A stretch of DNA of 64,000 bases from Sphingomonas sp. S-NIH.Pt15_0812 (GCF_003951315.1 NZ_QLJH01000009.1:75733-139732), one strand, 5' to 3'. Counted from the stretch's first letter, positions 27,422 through 37,322 are shown. The notes: generated by a model not told the origin, from the letters alone. Numbers and translations: made by a program.

Positions 27422-28651
27422 ATGCGCGCATCCATGATGCTCGCGGTCGCCGCGCTTATGACAAGCGCTGCGCACGCGCAGACACTAACCTATGACCAGG
27501 CGCTGCGCGATGCGGTCGCCAATGCCCCGGGGGCGGCTGCCGGACGTGCGGGTGTGACCGCCGCCCAGGCCGACGCCCGCGCGGCGGGGAGCCTGCCGGA
27601 CCCACGCGTGGCGGTAGGCATCGACAATTATCCCGTCTCGGGGCCCCCCGCCTTCTCGCTTTCAAGGGACGACATGACGATGGGGCGGGTCGGCTTCCAG
27701 CAGGACGTCCCCAACCTTGCAAAACGCCATGCCGCGCAGGCCCAGGCGCGCGCGGTGATCGCGACGGCGGAGGCCGCGCAGGCGACCAAACTTCGGGAAG
27801 TGCGGTTGGGAGCGGGGCAAGCCTGGATCGATCTTGCCTATGCCGAACGTCGGCTTACCGCACTCGACACCGTCCTGCACGCCCTCCGCGCGCTGCCTTC
27901 GGCTGCGCGCGCTGCCGTAACCGCCGGTACGGTGCGGCCCGGTCAGACAGTTACGACCGATCAGGGCATCGCGGGATTGGAAGACCGCCGTGACGAGCTG
28001 GTGGCGGCGGTTGCGCGTGCTCGCGCGATGCTGGCCCGCTGGACCGGTGTGTCGGCGCCGGGGACCGCCGGCGTTATGCCCGCGATCGACCTTTCTCCGG
28101 CCCGGCTGCGCGACGCGCTCAGCCAGCATTCCGATATGATCTCTGCGGACGCCGGCATTCGGCGTGCAGAGGCGGACGTGGACGCCGCGCGCGCGGAGAA
28201 GCGACCGGATTGGGGTGTTGAAGTGGCGTATCAGCGCCGCGATCCCCGGTACGGCGACATGGTGTCGGCGGGAGTATCGATGACTCTACCCCTGTTCGCA
28301 CGATCGCGTCAGGACCCACGCATCGCGGCGCGGCAATCGGCTCGAGTGCAAGCAGAAGCCCAGCGCGAGGAAACCCGGCGCGCCTTGGCGGCCGACTTGG
28401 AGGCGGCGCTGGCGGATCATCAGATGCACCATAATCAATGGGAACGCGCCCGGGACGTGCTGCTCCCGCTCGCAAGGAAACGCGCCGAGCTGGAGACGGC
28501 CAGCTATTCCGCCGGCCGGGCGAGCCTCACGGACGCGATAGAGGCCAAGACCGCGCTCGCCGATGCCGAGCTGGCGGTGCTCGAGCGGGAAGCGCTGGTC
28601 GCTGCGGACGGGGTCCGCCTCACCATCACCTTCGGGAGCGTCGATCGATGA
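27422..28651 (+). CDS. cusC: CusC-like outer-membrane efflux protein
   Basis: 409 residues of the TolC/OMF family: signal peptide ending AHAQ, then the two alpha-hairpin/barrel repeats (YDQALRDAVANAPGAAAGRAGVTAAQADA and SYSAGRASLTDAIEAKTALADAEL). It forms the outer-membrane duct for the CusBA pump encoded next. Start and stop are tight: the stop overlaps the cusB ATG by 4 bp. It is only distantly similar to the czcC copy at 12043. Confidence 0.88.
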   Translation: MRASMMLAVAALMTSAAHAQTLTYDQALRDAVANAPGAAAGRAGVTAAQADARAAGSLPDPRVAVGIDNYPVSGPPAFSLSRDDMTMGRVGFQQDVPNLAKRHAAQAQARAVIATAEAAQATKLREVRLGAGQAWIDLAYAERRLTALDTVLHALRALPSAARAAVTAGTVRPGQTVTTDQGIAGLEDRRDELVAAVARARAMLARWTGVSAPGTAGVMPAIDLSPARLRDALSQHSDMISADAGIRRAEADVDAARAEKRPDWGVEVAYQRRDPRYGDMVSAGVSMTLPLFARSRQDPRIAARQSARVQAEAQREETRRALAADLEAALADHQMHHNQWERARDVLLPLARKRAELETASYSAGRASLTDAIEAKTALADAELAVLEREALVAADGVRLTITFGSVDR

Positions 28652-30147
28652 GCGGCACCACTATCGCCCGCACCCGCCTTGTCACCGCAGCGGCTGCGCT
28701 GGCGCTGGTCGCGGGCAGCGTGGGCTTCGGCATCGCCAAGTTCGGCACGTCGCCCGCGGCCGACCCGGCAGCATCGCCGATCCCGCAGAAGAAGATCCTC
28801 TATTGGTATGATCCGATGATCCCCGCGGAACGCCACGACGGCCCAGGGCTGTCGTCGATGGGGATGAAGCTGATCCCGCGCTATGCCGACGAGGGTGGCG
28901 GCGGCAGCGCCGAACCGGGGGTGGCGATCGATCCGGCCAGCATACAGCGGCTCGGAGCGCGGATCGTGGCCGCTCAGCGCGGATCGTTGTCCAATGCGGC
29001 GTCCGCTACCGGCAGCATCGACTTTAACGAGCGTAACATCGCGATCGTGCAGGCGCGCAGCGGCGGTTTCGTCCAGCGCGTCTATGCGCGCGCGCCAGGT
29101 GACGTCGTGTCGGCAGGCGCGCCCCTCGCCGACATCCTCGTGCCCGAATGGGCGGGCGCGCAGGAGGAATATCTCGCCGTGCGCCGGACCGGGGATGCCG
29201 CGCTTGCACGAGCAGCACGGCAACGCCTGTCGCTTCTGGGAATGCCGGCCGGGTCGATCGCGTCGGCCGAGCGAAGCGGCCGACCGCAGGGCGTGACGAC
29301 GATCCGGACGCCTGTGGGGGGCGTCATCAAGACGCTCGGCGTCCGGCAGGGCATGACAGTCGCGCAAGGGCAGACACTGGCGGAGGTGAACGGGCTCGGC
29401 ACCGTCTGGTTGAATGCGGCCGTCCCCGAGGCCATCGCCGGCAAGCTCCGTATCGGCACGTTCGTCACCGCCACGCTGGCGGCTTTTCCGGGCGAGAGTT
29501 TCCGGGGCCGGATCGCCGCGATTCTGCCGCAGGCCGACGCCGCGAGCCGCACGCTGACGATCCGCGTCGAGCTGCCCAACAGGGGCGGCCGGTTGCGCCC
29601 CGGCATGTTTGCCAGCGTGGCGCTCGATCAGGGGAGCCGCGACGCGCTGCTCGTTCCCAGCGAGGCCGTCATCAGAACCGGCCGGCGCACGCTCGTCATG
29701 CTGGCAGGGCCAGGCGGGCGGTTCAGACCGGCCGAGGTCCGCATCGGTGCGGAAGGCGGCGGCAAGACCGAGGTCGTGGCCGGACTGTCCGAAGGCGAAA
29801 AGGTCGTCGCGTCGGGCCAGTTCCTGATCGACTCCGAAGCCAGCCTTGCCGGCCTCGACGCGCGGCCGATTGGGGGCGCAGCGCCGCCCACGGCAAAGCC
29901 GGCGCCGAAACCGGCCGCGCCGATCTACGAGACGGTCGGCAGCATCGAGGCGATCGACCGCAGCGGCGTCACCCTGTCCCACCAGCCCGTTCCGGCGATC
30001 GGTTGGCCTGCGATGACGATGACCTTCCGCGTCGCAGAACCCGCGCTGGTGCGCGGCTATCGCAAGGGCGACCGGGTCCGCTTCGGCTTCGACCAACCCG
30101 CGGACGGGCCGACGCTGCGCCGCATGACGCGCGAGGCCGGTCGATGA
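28648..30147 (+). CDS. cusB: CusB-like adaptor with fused CusF domain
   Basis: 499 residues. An N-terminal membrane anchor leads to [18 protein letters not shown], the CusB N-terminal metal-binding stretch including [12 protein letters not shown]. Barrel-sandwich, hairpin and beta-barrel domains follow (residues ~95-400). After a Pro/Ala/Lys linker (~400-420) comes a complete CusF-like OB domain: [32 protein letters not shown], with the W and two M ligands. Such a fusion would tether the copper chaperone to the pump. Overlaps of 4 bp join it to cusC and cusA. Confidence 0.92.
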   Translation: MSGTTIARTRLVTAAAALALVAGSVGFGIAKFGTSPAADPAASPIPQKKILYWYDPMIPAERHDGPGLSSMGMKLIPRYADEGGGGSAEPGVAIDPASIQRLGARIVAAQRGSLSNAASATGSIDFNERNIAIVQARSGGFVQRVYARAPGDVVSAGAPLADILVPEWAGAQEEYLAVRRTGDAALARAARQRLSLLGMPAGSIASAERSGRPQGVTTIRTPVGGVIKTLGVRQGMTVAQGQTLAEVNGLGTVWLNAAVPEAIAGKLRIGTFVTATLAAFPGESFRGRIAAILPQADAASRTLTIRVELPNRGGRLRPGMFASVALDQGSRDALLVPSEAVIRTGRRTLVMLAGPGGRFRPAEVRIGAEGGGKTEVVAGLSEGEKVVASGQFLIDSEASLAGLDARPIGGAAPPTAKPAPKPAAPIYETVGSIEAIDRSGVTLSHQPVPAIGWPAMTMTFRVAEPALVRGYRKGDRVRFGFDQPADGPTLRRMTREAGR

Positions 30148-33100
30148 TCGCAACCATCATCCGCTGGTCGGTCGCGAACCGCTTCCTCGTCGTGCTGGCG
30201 GCCGTCGCGCTCGCCATCGCCGGGGTGTTCGCAATGCGCGCGACCCCCGTCGATGCGCTCCCCGACCTGTCCGACACACAGGTTATCATCCGCACAAGCT
30301 GGCCGGGCCAGGCCCCTCAGATCGTCGAGAACCAGGTGACGTATCCGCTCACCACGACGATGCTGTCCGTGCCCGGCGCGAAGACCGTGCGCGGCTATTC
30401 GTTCTTCGGCGACAGCTATGTCTACGTCCTTTTCGAGGATGGGACCGACCTCTATTGGGCGCGCTCGCGCGTGCTCGAATATTTGAGCCAGGTGCAGGGA
30501 CGTCTCCCCCAGGGCGCGCAGGCCGCGCTCGGTCCCGATGCGACGGGGGTCGGCTGGGTCTATGAATATGCGCTGGTCGATCGCACCGGACGCCACGACC
30601 TGTCGCAGCTCCGATCCTTGCAGGACTGGTTCCTGCGCTACGAGCTGAAGACACTGCCCGGCGTCGCCGAGGTGGCGAGCATCGGCGGCATGGTGAAGGA
30701 GTATCAGGTGCTGCTCGACCCGACGCGCCTCGCAGCGTTCGGCGTCACGCACGCTCAGGCCGTCGATGCGATTCGTCGCGCCAATCAGGAGGCCGGCGGC
30801 TCCGTTCTCGAATTGGGTGGAGCCGAATATATGGTCCGCGCGTCGGGCTATCTGCGCACCGTCGATGACTTCCGCGCGATCCCGCTCAAAGTCGCCGGTG
30901 CCGGCGTACCCGTCACCTTGGGCGACGTCGCCTCGATCCAGATCGGCCCCGAAATGCGGCGCGGCATCGCCGAGTTGAACGGCGAGGGCGAGGTCGCGGG
31001 CGGCGTCGTCATCCTGCGCCAGGGCAAGAACGCGCGCCAGACGATCGAGGCGGTCAAGGCCAAGCTAGCGGAATTGAAGGGGAGCCTTCCCCCCGGCGTC
31101 GAGATCGTCACCACTTATGACCGCTCGCAGTTGATCGATCGCGCGGTCGAGAATCTGTCTGGCAAGCTGATCGAGGAGTTCGTCGTCGTCGCGATCATCT
31201 GCGGGCTGTTCCTGTGGCACGTCCGATCGGCGCTGGTCGCGATCATCACCCTGCCCTTGGGCGTACTGGCGGCCCTGCTCGTCATGCGCGTGCAGGGGGT
31301 GAATGCCAACATCATGTCTCTAGGCGGCATCGCCATCGCGATCGGCGCGATGGTCGATGCCGCGATCGTGATGATCGAGAACGCGCACAAGCGGATCGAG
31401 CGATGGGAACACGATCATCCGGGCGCGGCCTTGGCGGGCGAGGATCGCTGGCGCGTCATCACCGAGGCCGCGGCCGAGGTCGGACCGGCGCTGTTCTTCA
31501 GCCTCGTCATCATCACCCTGTCGTTCGTGCCGGTCTTCACGCTCGAAGCGCAGGAGGGACGGTTGTTCGCCCCGCTCGCCTTCACCAAGAGCTATGCGAT
31601 GGCGGCAGCGGCGATCCTGTCGGTGACGCTCGTGCCGGTCCTGATGGGATGGCTGATCCGGGGACGCATACCGGCCGAGAACGACAATCTCCTCAACCGC
31701 GCGCTCACCCGCGCTTACCGTCCCGCGCTCGACCGCGTGCTGGCGCGACCGTGGGCGGCGATCGGCATCGCCGCCCTGGTACTGGCGACGACGGCATGGC
31801 CGCTGACGCGGCTTGGCGGCGAGTTCATCCCGACGATGGACGAGGGCGACCTGCTCTACATGCCGTCCGCGCTGCCCGGGCTTTCGGCCGCGAGCGCATC
31901 GGCGCTGCTCCAGCGTACCGATCGGCTGATTAAGACCGTGCCCGAGGTCGCGACCGTGTTCGGCAAGGCCGGGCGCGCGGAGACCGCGACCGACCCCGCC
32001 CCGCTCGAGATGTTCGAGACCACCATCCAGTTCAAACCGCGCGACCAGTGGCGCGTCCGAATGACGCCGGCGAAGCTGGTGGAGGAGCTGGATCGCACGG
32101 TGCGCGTGCCGGGCCTCACCAACGTCTGGGTTCCCCCGATCCGCAACCGCATCGACATGCTCGCGACCGGCATCAAGAGCCCGATCGGGGTGAAGGTGGC
32201 GGGGTCCAATCTCGCCGAGATGGACCGGATCGCCGCCAGCATCGAGCGCGTCGCCCGAACCGTGCCGGGTGTCAGTTCGGCATTGGCCGAGCGGCTGACG
32301 GGGGGCCGCTATGTCGATGTCGACATCGATCGGGCGACCGCAGGGCGCTACGGCCTCAACATCGCCGATGTGCAGGAGATCGTGTCGGGCGCGATCGGGG
32401 GCGAGACGATCGGCCAGACGGTCGAGGGCCTCGCCCGCTACCCGATCAGCGTACGCTACCCGCGCGAGCTGCGCGACAGCCTGGAGGGATTGCGGACCCT
32501 CCCGATCGTGACCGCATCGGGCCAGCAGATCACGCTCGGCACCGTCGCATCGGTGTCGATCGCGGAAGGCCCGCCGATGCTCAAGACCGAGAACGGGCGG
32601 CCCTCGACCTGGGTCTATGTCGATGTACGTGGGCGCGATCTGGCCTCCACGGTCGCGGACCTGCGCCGTGCCGTCGCCAAGGATGTTCGGCTCAGCCCCG
32701 GCGTGTCGATCGCCTATTCCGGGCAGTTCGAGTATCTGCAACGCGCCGAGGCGCGGCTGATGCTCGTCGTGCCGGCGACGCTCGCCATCATCTTCCTCCT
32801 GCTCTACCTCACCTTCGGACGGCTCGACGAGGCGGCGCTTATCATGGGCACGCTGCCCTTCGCGCTGACCGGCGGGATCTGGACACTTTGGCTGCTCGGT
32901 TATGCGCAGTCGGTCGCGACCGGCGTCGGATTCATCGCGCTCGCCGGTGTATCGGCGGAGTTCGGCGTCGTTATGCTGATCTACCTCAAATACGCGCTGG
33001 CCGACCGAGGGCCATTGCCGTCGGCGGATGAGGTGTCGGAGGCGATCCGGGAAGGCGCGCTGTTGCGGGTGCGGCCCAAGGCGATGACCGTCGCGGTGAT

Positions 33101-33284
33101 CGTCGCCGGGCTGTTCCCCGTGCTGATCGGGCATGGTGCGGGGTCGGAGGTGATGAGCCGCATCGCCGCGCCGATGATCGGCGGAATGCTGACCGCACCA
33201 CTCCTGTCCATGTTCATCCTGCCCGCCGCCTACATGCTCTTGCGACGGCGAACCCTCACCCACCCCGAAAGGAAAACATCATGA
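30144..33284 (+). CDS. cusA: CusA-like copper/silver RND permease
   Basis: 1046 residues of the HME-RND family; the much longer open frame to 29148 overlaps cusB and is rejected. CusA hallmarks are [22 protein letters not shown] in helix 4, [16 protein letters not shown] in the second periplasmic loop and the N-terminal [29 protein letters not shown]. It exports Cu(I)/Ag(I) from cytoplasm and periplasm through CusC. A methionine ladder is expected, but I did not place each residue. Overlaps at both ends place it firmly in cusCBAF. Confidence 0.94.
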   Translation: MIATIIRWSVANRFLVVLAAVALAIAGVFAMRATPVDALPDLSDTQVIIRTSWPGQAPQIVENQVTYPLTTTMLSVPGAKTVRGYSFFGDSYVYVLFEDGTDLYWARSRVLEYLSQVQGRLPQGAQAALGPDATGVGWVYEYALVDRTGRHDLSQLRSLQDWFLRYELKTLPGVAEVASIGGMVKEYQVLLDPTRLAAFGVTHAQAVDAIRRANQEAGGSVLELGGAEYMVRASGYLRTVDDFRAIPLKVAGAGVPVTLGDVASIQIGPEMRRGIAELNGEGEVAGGVVILRQGKNARQTIEAVKAKLAELKGSLPPGVEIVTTYDRSQLIDRAVENLSGKLIEEFVVVAIICGLFLWHVRSALVAIITLPLGVLAALLVMRVQGVNANIMSLGGIAIAIGAMVDAAIVMIENAHKRIERWEHDHPGAALAGEDRWRVITEAAAEVGPALFFSLVIITLSFVPVFTLEAQEGRLFAPLAFTKSYAMAAAAILSVTLVPVLMGWLIRGRIPAENDNLLNRALTRAYRPALDRVLARPWAAIGIAALVLATTAWPLTRLGGEFIPTMDEGDLLYMPSALPGLSAASASALLQRTDRLIKTVPEVATVFGKAGRAETATDPAPLEMFETTIQFKPRDQWRVRMTPAKLVEELDRTVRVPGLTNVWVPPIRNRIDMLATGIKSPIGVKVAGSNLAEMDRIAASIERVARTVPGVSSALAERLTGGRYVDVDIDRATAGRYGLNIADVQEIVSGAIGGETIGQTVEGLARYPISVRYPRELRDSLEGLRTLPIVTASGQQITLGTVASVSIAEGPPMLKTENGRPSTWVYVDVRGRDLASTVADLRRAVAKDVRLSPGVSIAYSGQFEYLQRAEARLMLVVPATLAIIFLLLYLTFGRLDEAALIMGTLPFALTGGIWTLWLLGYAQSVATGVGFIALAGVSAEFGVVMLIYLKYALADRGPLPSADEVSEAIREGALLRVRPKAMTVAVIVAGLFPVLIGHGAGSEVMSRIAAPMIGGMLTAPLLSMFILPAAYMLLRRRTLTHPERKTS

Positions 33285-33607
33285 AGCTCACACACTCCAT
33301 GGGCGCCGCGTCGATCCTGCTGCTCGTGCCGATCGCGACGGGTGCCTTCGCGCAAGCCGGCAAGCCGTCCGCGGCTGCGGTGAAGACCGGAAACGGCATG
33401 GGCGCGATCACCGCCATCGATGCGAAAGGTGGAACCGTGACCATCAAGCATGGCCCCATCCCAAGCATCGGCTGGCCCGCCATGACCATGACCTTCAAGG
33501 CCGCTCCCCCGGCCCTGCTCAAGGGATTACGGTCGGGACAGCGGGTCGCGTTCACCGCCAGGGCGAAGGGCATGGCGGCCGAGGTCACGGCGATCAGCCC
33601 GCATTGA
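33281..33607 (+). CDS. cusF: CusF-like periplasmic copper chaperone
   Basis: 108 residues: signal peptide (ends AFAQ), then one CusF OB domain with [32 protein letters not shown]. His, Trp and the two Met residues of the Cu(I)/cation-pi site are present. It hands copper to CusB. It nearly duplicates the domain fused to the end of the CusB in this operon, so the operon encodes both tethered and free versions. Confidence 0.92.
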   Translation: MKLTHSMGAASILLLVPIATGAFAQAGKPSAAAVKTGNGMGAITAIDAKGGTVTIKHGPIPSIGWPAMTMTFKAAPPALLKGLRSGQRVAFTARAKGMAAEVTAISPH

Positions 33608-33617
33608 CGGTGCGGGC
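33597..33617. terminator. Hairpin at the end of the cus operon
   Basis: GCCCGCA (33597-33603), seven-base loop, TGCGGGC (33611-33617). It overlaps the cusF stop and lies between convergent genes. No T-run is present, so termination strength is uncertain. Confidence 0.45.
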
Positions 33618-33628
33618 GGCTCCTCGCG

Positions 33629-34396
33629 TCAGTGCGCCATCGACAGCGCGGATGGGGCGGCGATCATCCATAGCGCCATCGCGACCATCATCAGGTTCTC
33701 GGTGAGCGAGATGAAGCCGAGCGGCACGTTGCTGTCTCCGCCGACGCAAGCGCATTTCAGTTCGCGCTTGTCGATATAGACGGCCTTGAACACCGACACC
33801 GCGCCGATCGTGCCGATGACGAGCGCGACGGGCACCGAGAGCCAGGTGAGCGCGCCAGCGGCCATCAGCACGCCCGCCCCGCCTTCCGCGAACGGGTAGA
33901 TGTAGGAATAGGGCACCCAGCGCTTGGCGAGCAGATCATAGTTCAGAAACATGCTCGAAAAACTCTCCACGTTCTGGAGCTTGAGCATGGCGAGCACGCA
34001 CATCGAAAAGGCGATGAACCATTCGCCGGCGCGAACCGTGAAGGGCGTGCCGAGCACCGCATAGCTGGCGGCAAGCGCCATCAAGGCCGTCATCGCAAAC
34101 ACGGCGATCACCGGCCGATAGGTAACGGCCTTGGGATCGCGCACGGTCTTGCCGAAGAAGCGACGCAGATCGTCATAGCCGCCCACCCGCTCGCCGGCGA
34201 TGAAGGTCTGCGGGGTCGTCTTGACCCCGTGCTTCGCTTTGAAGGCGTCGGTCTCCTCCCGCGTGCGGAGCCAATGGTCGTCGACCTCGTAGCCCTCTCG
34301 GCGCAACAGGTCCTTCGCCTTCAGCCCGAAGGGACAGGTGTGTTCGGGCATCACCATCCGGTAGATCGTCGCCTGTTTGGCGGGGGCGCTCGCCAT
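33629..34396 (-). CDS. Glutaredoxin-MauE fusion membrane protein
   Basis: 255 residues from ATG 34396 (GGAGAAG upstream). The N-terminal ~90 residues form a glutaredoxin-like domain with HTCPFGLKAKDLLRREGYEVDD (single active-site C21), TPQTFI and GGYDDL. The rest has four membrane segments with FSMCVLAMLKLQNVESFSSMFLNYDLLAKRW and ELKCACVGGDSNVPLGF, matching MauE/DoxX-like redox membrane proteins. It may pass electrons or thiol equivalents across the membrane, or handle a thiol-reactive metal. It faces a MerR regulator with a MerR-type promoter between them. Confidence 0.8.
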   Translation of the reverse strand: MASAPAKQATIYRMVMPEHTCPFGLKAKDLLRREGYEVDDHWLRTREETDAFKAKHGVKTTPQTFIAGERVGGYDDLRRFFGKTVRDPKAVTYRPVIAVFAMTALMALAASYAVLGTPFTVRAGEWFIAFSMCVLAMLKLQNVESFSSMFLNYDLLAKRWVPYSYIYPFAEGGAGVLMAAGALTWLSVPVALVIGTIGAVSVFKAVYIDKRELKCACVGGDSNVPLGFISLTENLMMVAMALWMIAAPSALSMAH

Positions 34397-34424
34397 GTCG
34401 CTTCTCCAGTTCGTCTGCCCCACC

Positions 34425-34456
34425 TATATGGAGTCCGTACCATAGTCCGGAGTCAA
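34425..34456 (-). promoter_or_regulatory. MerR-type operator/promoter for the glutaredoxin-MauE gene
   Basis: Reading the minus strand: TTGACT (34456-34451), a 20-nt spacer and CATATA (34430-34425). The spacer contains a near-palindrome; on the plus strand GAGTCCGTAC (34431-34440), CATA, GTCCGGAGTC (34445-34454), two mismatches between arms. The long spacer fits MerR activation and resembles mer-type operators. Confidence 0.7.
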
Positions 34457-34459
34457 GGC

Positions 34460-34867
34460 ATGGCGGGCATGACGATCGCAGGGCTCGCGCGCGAAGGTGG
34501 CGTGGGTGTCGAAACCGTGCGCTATTACCAGCGGCGCGGGCTTCTCGACGAGCCCGATCGGCCGAGCGGGTCCGGCACCGGTGGCGGTATCCGACGCTAT
34601 GGTGCCGATGATGTGCGGCGGCTCCGCTTTATCCGTTCGGCACAGGCAGCCGGATTCACGCTCGAGCAGATCGGCGAGCTGCTGGCATTGGATGCGACCG
34701 ATGATCGCGCGCGTGCGCGCCAGCTCGCCCATGAGCAGATTGCAGCGCTGGATGCGAAGATCGTCGAGCTTGAAAAGGCGCGTGCTTCGCTGCGACGGCT
34801 TGCGAGCGAGTGCGGCTCGCGATCGGCAGGCCCCTGCCCGATCCTGACGGCGTTTCAACTTGAGTAA
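34460..34867 (+). CDS. MerR-family regulator lacking the first metal cysteine
   Basis: 135 residues. HTH MTIAGLAREGGVGVETVRYYQRRGLL and the dimer helix are normal. The C-terminal loop ECGSRSAGPCPILTAF keeps two cysteines, C118 and C126, like the mercury sensor MerR. The first Hg ligand (C82 in MerR) is replaced: the local sequence is LLALDATDDRAR. It may therefore sense another metal or a redox signal. It is divergent from the glutaredoxin-MauE gene, its probable target. Confidence 0.85.
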   Translation: MAGMTIAGLAREGGVGVETVRYYQRRGLLDEPDRPSGSGTGGGIRRYGADDVRRLRFIRSAQAAGFTLEQIGELLALDATDDRARARQLAHEQIAALDAKIVELEKARASLRRLASECGSRSAGPCPILTAFQLE

Positions 34868-34886
34868 AGCAACGTGTCGATGCCAT

Positions 34887-35978
34887 CTATCCGGCTGCAG
34901 CCTCATGTCGTGCCAATGCCTTGGTGAGGCGTGACCACATACCGTCCGGGACATGTGGCGTTACAACGGCAGCGAACGCTGCCGCTTCGCGAACGTATCG
35001 ATCGGCATGACCGCTTCCTACTCGCGCTGCCTCCACGTTTGCGATCCGATCCGCGAGTTTGACGATTGCGGCGCGAGGTTCACGCCTGATACCGGCATAG
35101 ATACGTTCGTTGCGATCGGCTCGTGTTGCGCCCAGACCAGTGACGGCATCGACCATGCCAGCGATTTCGGGACCGAAGTGATCGGCAATTGTCTCGAGAT
35201 CGATTGCTGTGTCTTCCACCACGTCGTGCAGCCACCCTACCGCCTGATAAGAACCGGTGTAGCCGAAGTCCCGCAGGATTTGGACAACTGCTGCAAGATG
35301 GGTGCGATAGGGTTCGTTGCCGTATAGCTGGTCGCCATGAGCGGCGACGGCGAATGCTTCTGCGCGTTCTGCGACATCGACGGATCCAAACGGGGTTTCT
35401 CCCGCATCTGTCGCGCCCCCGGTCGTCACGATAGAGTCTGGAAGGAAGCGATAGACGGTTCCCCGTGAGATGCCGAGCTGCCGCGCGATATGAGATGGCC
35501 TCATACCGTTCGCCGCCAGTGCCCGCACGGCTTCTGGGTCGATCCGCGCCTTGCCGCCCTTGTAAACGCCGCGTACTTTAGCTGCGGCAATACCCTCCAT
35601 CTGGCGCTCGCGACGCAGGTTCGTCTCGAACTCGGCGAATACGCCCAGCATATCGAGGAAAGCCTTGCCCGCGGCGGTGCCGGTATCGATCGGCTGCTCG
35701 GTGGCCTTCAGCGCCACCCCCCTACCCTTCAATTCATGGACGATGTCCTGCAGATCCTTCATCGAACGGGCAAGCCGGTCGATCCGCGTTACAACCAGCG
35801 TGTCGCCCTTACGCAGAAACTCGAGCAAAATTTGCAGCTCGGTTCGCGCACCGCGCTCGGTGCCCGACTTCTTCTCTGACCGGATCGTCTGGCAGCCCGC
35901 AGCCTTCAACGTAGCGATTTGGATGTCGAGATCCTGTTCCGAGGTCGATACCCGGGCGTAGCCAAAAAGCGTCATCAA
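34887..35978 (-). CDS. Serine resolvase fused to a SpoT/MESH1-like HD domain
   Basis: 363 residues in one uninterrupted frame. Residues 1-182 are a complete Tn3-type serine recombinase: catalytic S11 in YARVSTSEQD, R-containing TRIDRLARS, FLDMLGVFAEFETNLRRERQ, and a C-terminal HTH (HIARQLGISRGTVYRFLP). After a ~30-residue linker, residues ~205-355 are an HD domain of the RelA/SpoT hydrolase type: EPYRTHL with H227, WLHDVVEDT with H251-D252 and E255-D256, and IVKLADRIANVEAAR with D310. All metal ligands are in place. Resolvases of this class are normally ~185 residues. Recombination at res-like sites plus a nucleotide pyrophosphohydrolase activity is the direct reading; how they cooperate is unknown. 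Confidence 0.88.
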   Translation of the reverse strand: MMTLFGYARVSTSEQDLDIQIATLKAAGCQTIRSEKKSGTERGARTELQILLEFLRKGDTLVVTRIDRLARSMKDLQDIVHELKGRGVALKATEQPIDTGTAAGKAFLDMLGVFAEFETNLRRERQMEGIAAAKVRGVYKGGKARIDPEAVRALAANGMRPSHIARQLGISRGTVYRFLPDSIVTTGGATDAGETPFGSVDVAERAEAFAVAAHGDQLYGNEPYRTHLAAVVQILRDFGYTGSYQAVGWLHDVVEDTAIDLETIADHFGPEIAGMVDAVTGLGATRADRNERIYAGIRREPRAAIVKLADRIANVEAARVGSGHADRYVREAAAFAAVVTPHVPDGMWSRLTKALARHEAAAG

Positions 35979-36207
35979 CCCCCCTCTTGTTCAATCAGCT
36001 TCTAGACCACAACAACCAACTGTTCAATATGCCTGCAACTGACCCTGGTCGAACACCGAAACTGTCTCAACGCCTTTGTACAATTACGGTATACCCACAT
36101 TGACGGCAATGTCTTGGCATTCCAATCAAGGCTGCCCCTCGCATTGTTGTGTCATCCCGTCCGATGTGGCATGATGAGGCTTAACATTTAAAACGGAGGA
36201 TTCCACG

Positions 36208-36501
36208 GTGGCTACGCAGACCATAGATATCCGGGTCGCTAGCAATGGCCGCATGGTCCTTCCCGCATCGGTGCGCAAGGCTATGGGCCTGCACGGTGAC
36301 GCGAAGGTCATTTTGACGATTGAGGACGATCAAGTGCGCCTGTCTCCGATCGGGCATGGTGTATCGCGTGCGCAGGCGCTCTATCGAGAACACGCCAAGC
36401 ACGCGCGCACGACAGACGACTTTCTGGATGACCGGAAGGCGGAAACGGCAGCTGATCTCGGTGAGGCAGCTTCAGGCGACGAGGATCAAGACGTACAATG
36501 A
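36208..36501 (+). CDS. vapB: VapB/AbrB-type antitoxin (second pair)
   Basis: 97 residues from GTG 36208, chosen because ACGGAGGA lies nine bases upstream. The AbrB domain (DIRVASNGRMVLPASVRKAMGLHGDAKVIL) is followed by GVSRAQALYREHAKHARTTDDFL and an acidic tail. It belongs to the same subfamily as the antitoxin at 6603. Its stop overlaps the toxin start (ATGA). Autoregulation through the AT-rich upstream region is expected from the family. Confidence 0.9.
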   Translation: MATQTIDIRVASNGRMVLPASVRKAMGLHGDAKVILTIEDDQVRLSPIGHGVSRAQALYREHAKHARTTDDFLDDRKAETAADLGEAASGDEDQDVQ

Positions 36502-36884
36502 CATCGGCCGTCCTCGACGCATCCGCGGTTCTGGCGCTGGTTCGAGATGAACCCGGCGCCGACAAGGTCGCTCCCCATATCGGGCGCGCTGCAATTTCGG
36601 CCGTCAACCTCCAGGAGGTCATCAAGGAACTCCTGCTCAGTGGCCTTGACGAGGCGACCACCCGTGAACTGCTTGACGAGCTTCGTCTCGACGTTCGTGC
36701 CCACGATGGCGACGCAGCCTATGCCGCCGCTGCCTTGCATGCACAGACGCGGCAATATGGCCGCGGCTTAGGCGACCGGTCCTGTCTCGCGCTCGCTGTG
36801 CAGCTTGGCGTCCCTGCTCTCACTGCCGATCGTGAGTGGAAGAAGGTGAAGGTCAAGAACTTGAAGCTCGAGCACATCCGATAG
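36498..36884 (+). CDS. vapC: VapC-family PIN-domain toxin (second pair)
   Basis: 128 residues with intact PIN acidic residues: D7 in AVLDASAVLAL, E40 in NLQEV, D93 in GLGDRSCLALA and D111 in LTADREW. It is a probable RNase toxin held by the preceding VapB. Length is equal to the copy at 6220 and the sequences are homologous but clearly diverged, so this is not a recent duplication. It helps maintain the replicon by post-segregational killing. Confidence 0.9.
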   Translation: MTSAVLDASAVLALVRDEPGADKVAPHIGRAAISAVNLQEVIKELLLSGLDEATTRELLDELRLDVRAHDGDAAYAAAALHAQTRQYGRGLGDRSCLALAVQLGVPALTADREWKKVKVKNLKLEHIR

Positions 36885-37035
36885 CCACAGCCATGGTGCG
36901 CCTGAATCTTCAGCGCCGACTTCGTGCTTTCGACGACACTGAGTTCGGTGGGCCATGCGAACGGGCGGAAACGGGCGGTTTATACCTTTGCCCCCCCCGC
37001 CCAGTACATTCCGCAGTCCAACGGACCGCTAGTCG

Positions 37036-37104
37036 TTTTCGGGCATACCCTTAGAGAACTTTTAGTCAGCCAGTCCTTTTTCCGTCGGATTAGATTTCAA
37101 AAGA
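37036..37104 (+). other. res/att-like site, copy 2
   Basis: 69 bp similar to 7010-7078. Shared blocks are ATACCCTT, AGT..GCC.GTCC.TTTTCCGT and GATTT followed by As. It lies ~40 bp before a serine recombinase remnant, the place where such genes carry their recombination site. The two copies enclose about 30 kb holding all metal-resistance genes. Confidence 0.5.
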
Positions 37105-37142
37105 GACTGAACATAAGCAGACCGTTCATAAAAGACTGAAGC

Positions 37143-37322
37143 ATATTCGTTCGAACCTATTTACGCGCGTCGACCGCGGAACAGGACGCAACCCGCGCCC
37201 GCGCGGCGCTGGATGCCTTGGCCGTTGCACATGGTTTTAGGATTGCGGCGCGATATGTCGAAAATGAGATTGGGACCCGCCTTGCTCGGCCGAAATTGTT
37301 CCGGCTGCTGGATGACTGTAGC
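37143..37322 (+). pseudogene. Serine recombinase N-terminal remnant
   Basis: The plus strand reads IFVRTYLRASTAEQDATRARAALDALAVAHGFRIAARYVENEIGTRLARPKLFRLLDDC. This is the start of a resolvase with the catalytic serine in YLRAST. The expected start codon reads ATA (37143) and homology stops after ~60 residues, shortly before the IS481-type remnant. It is a broken gene, different in sequence from the intact resolvase at 34887. Confidence 0.75.

Noticed and set aside
31320..33263. 647-codon minus-strand frame opposite cusA
   Set aside because: Asp/Arg/His/Gln-rich shadow; cusA on the plus strand is unequivocal.
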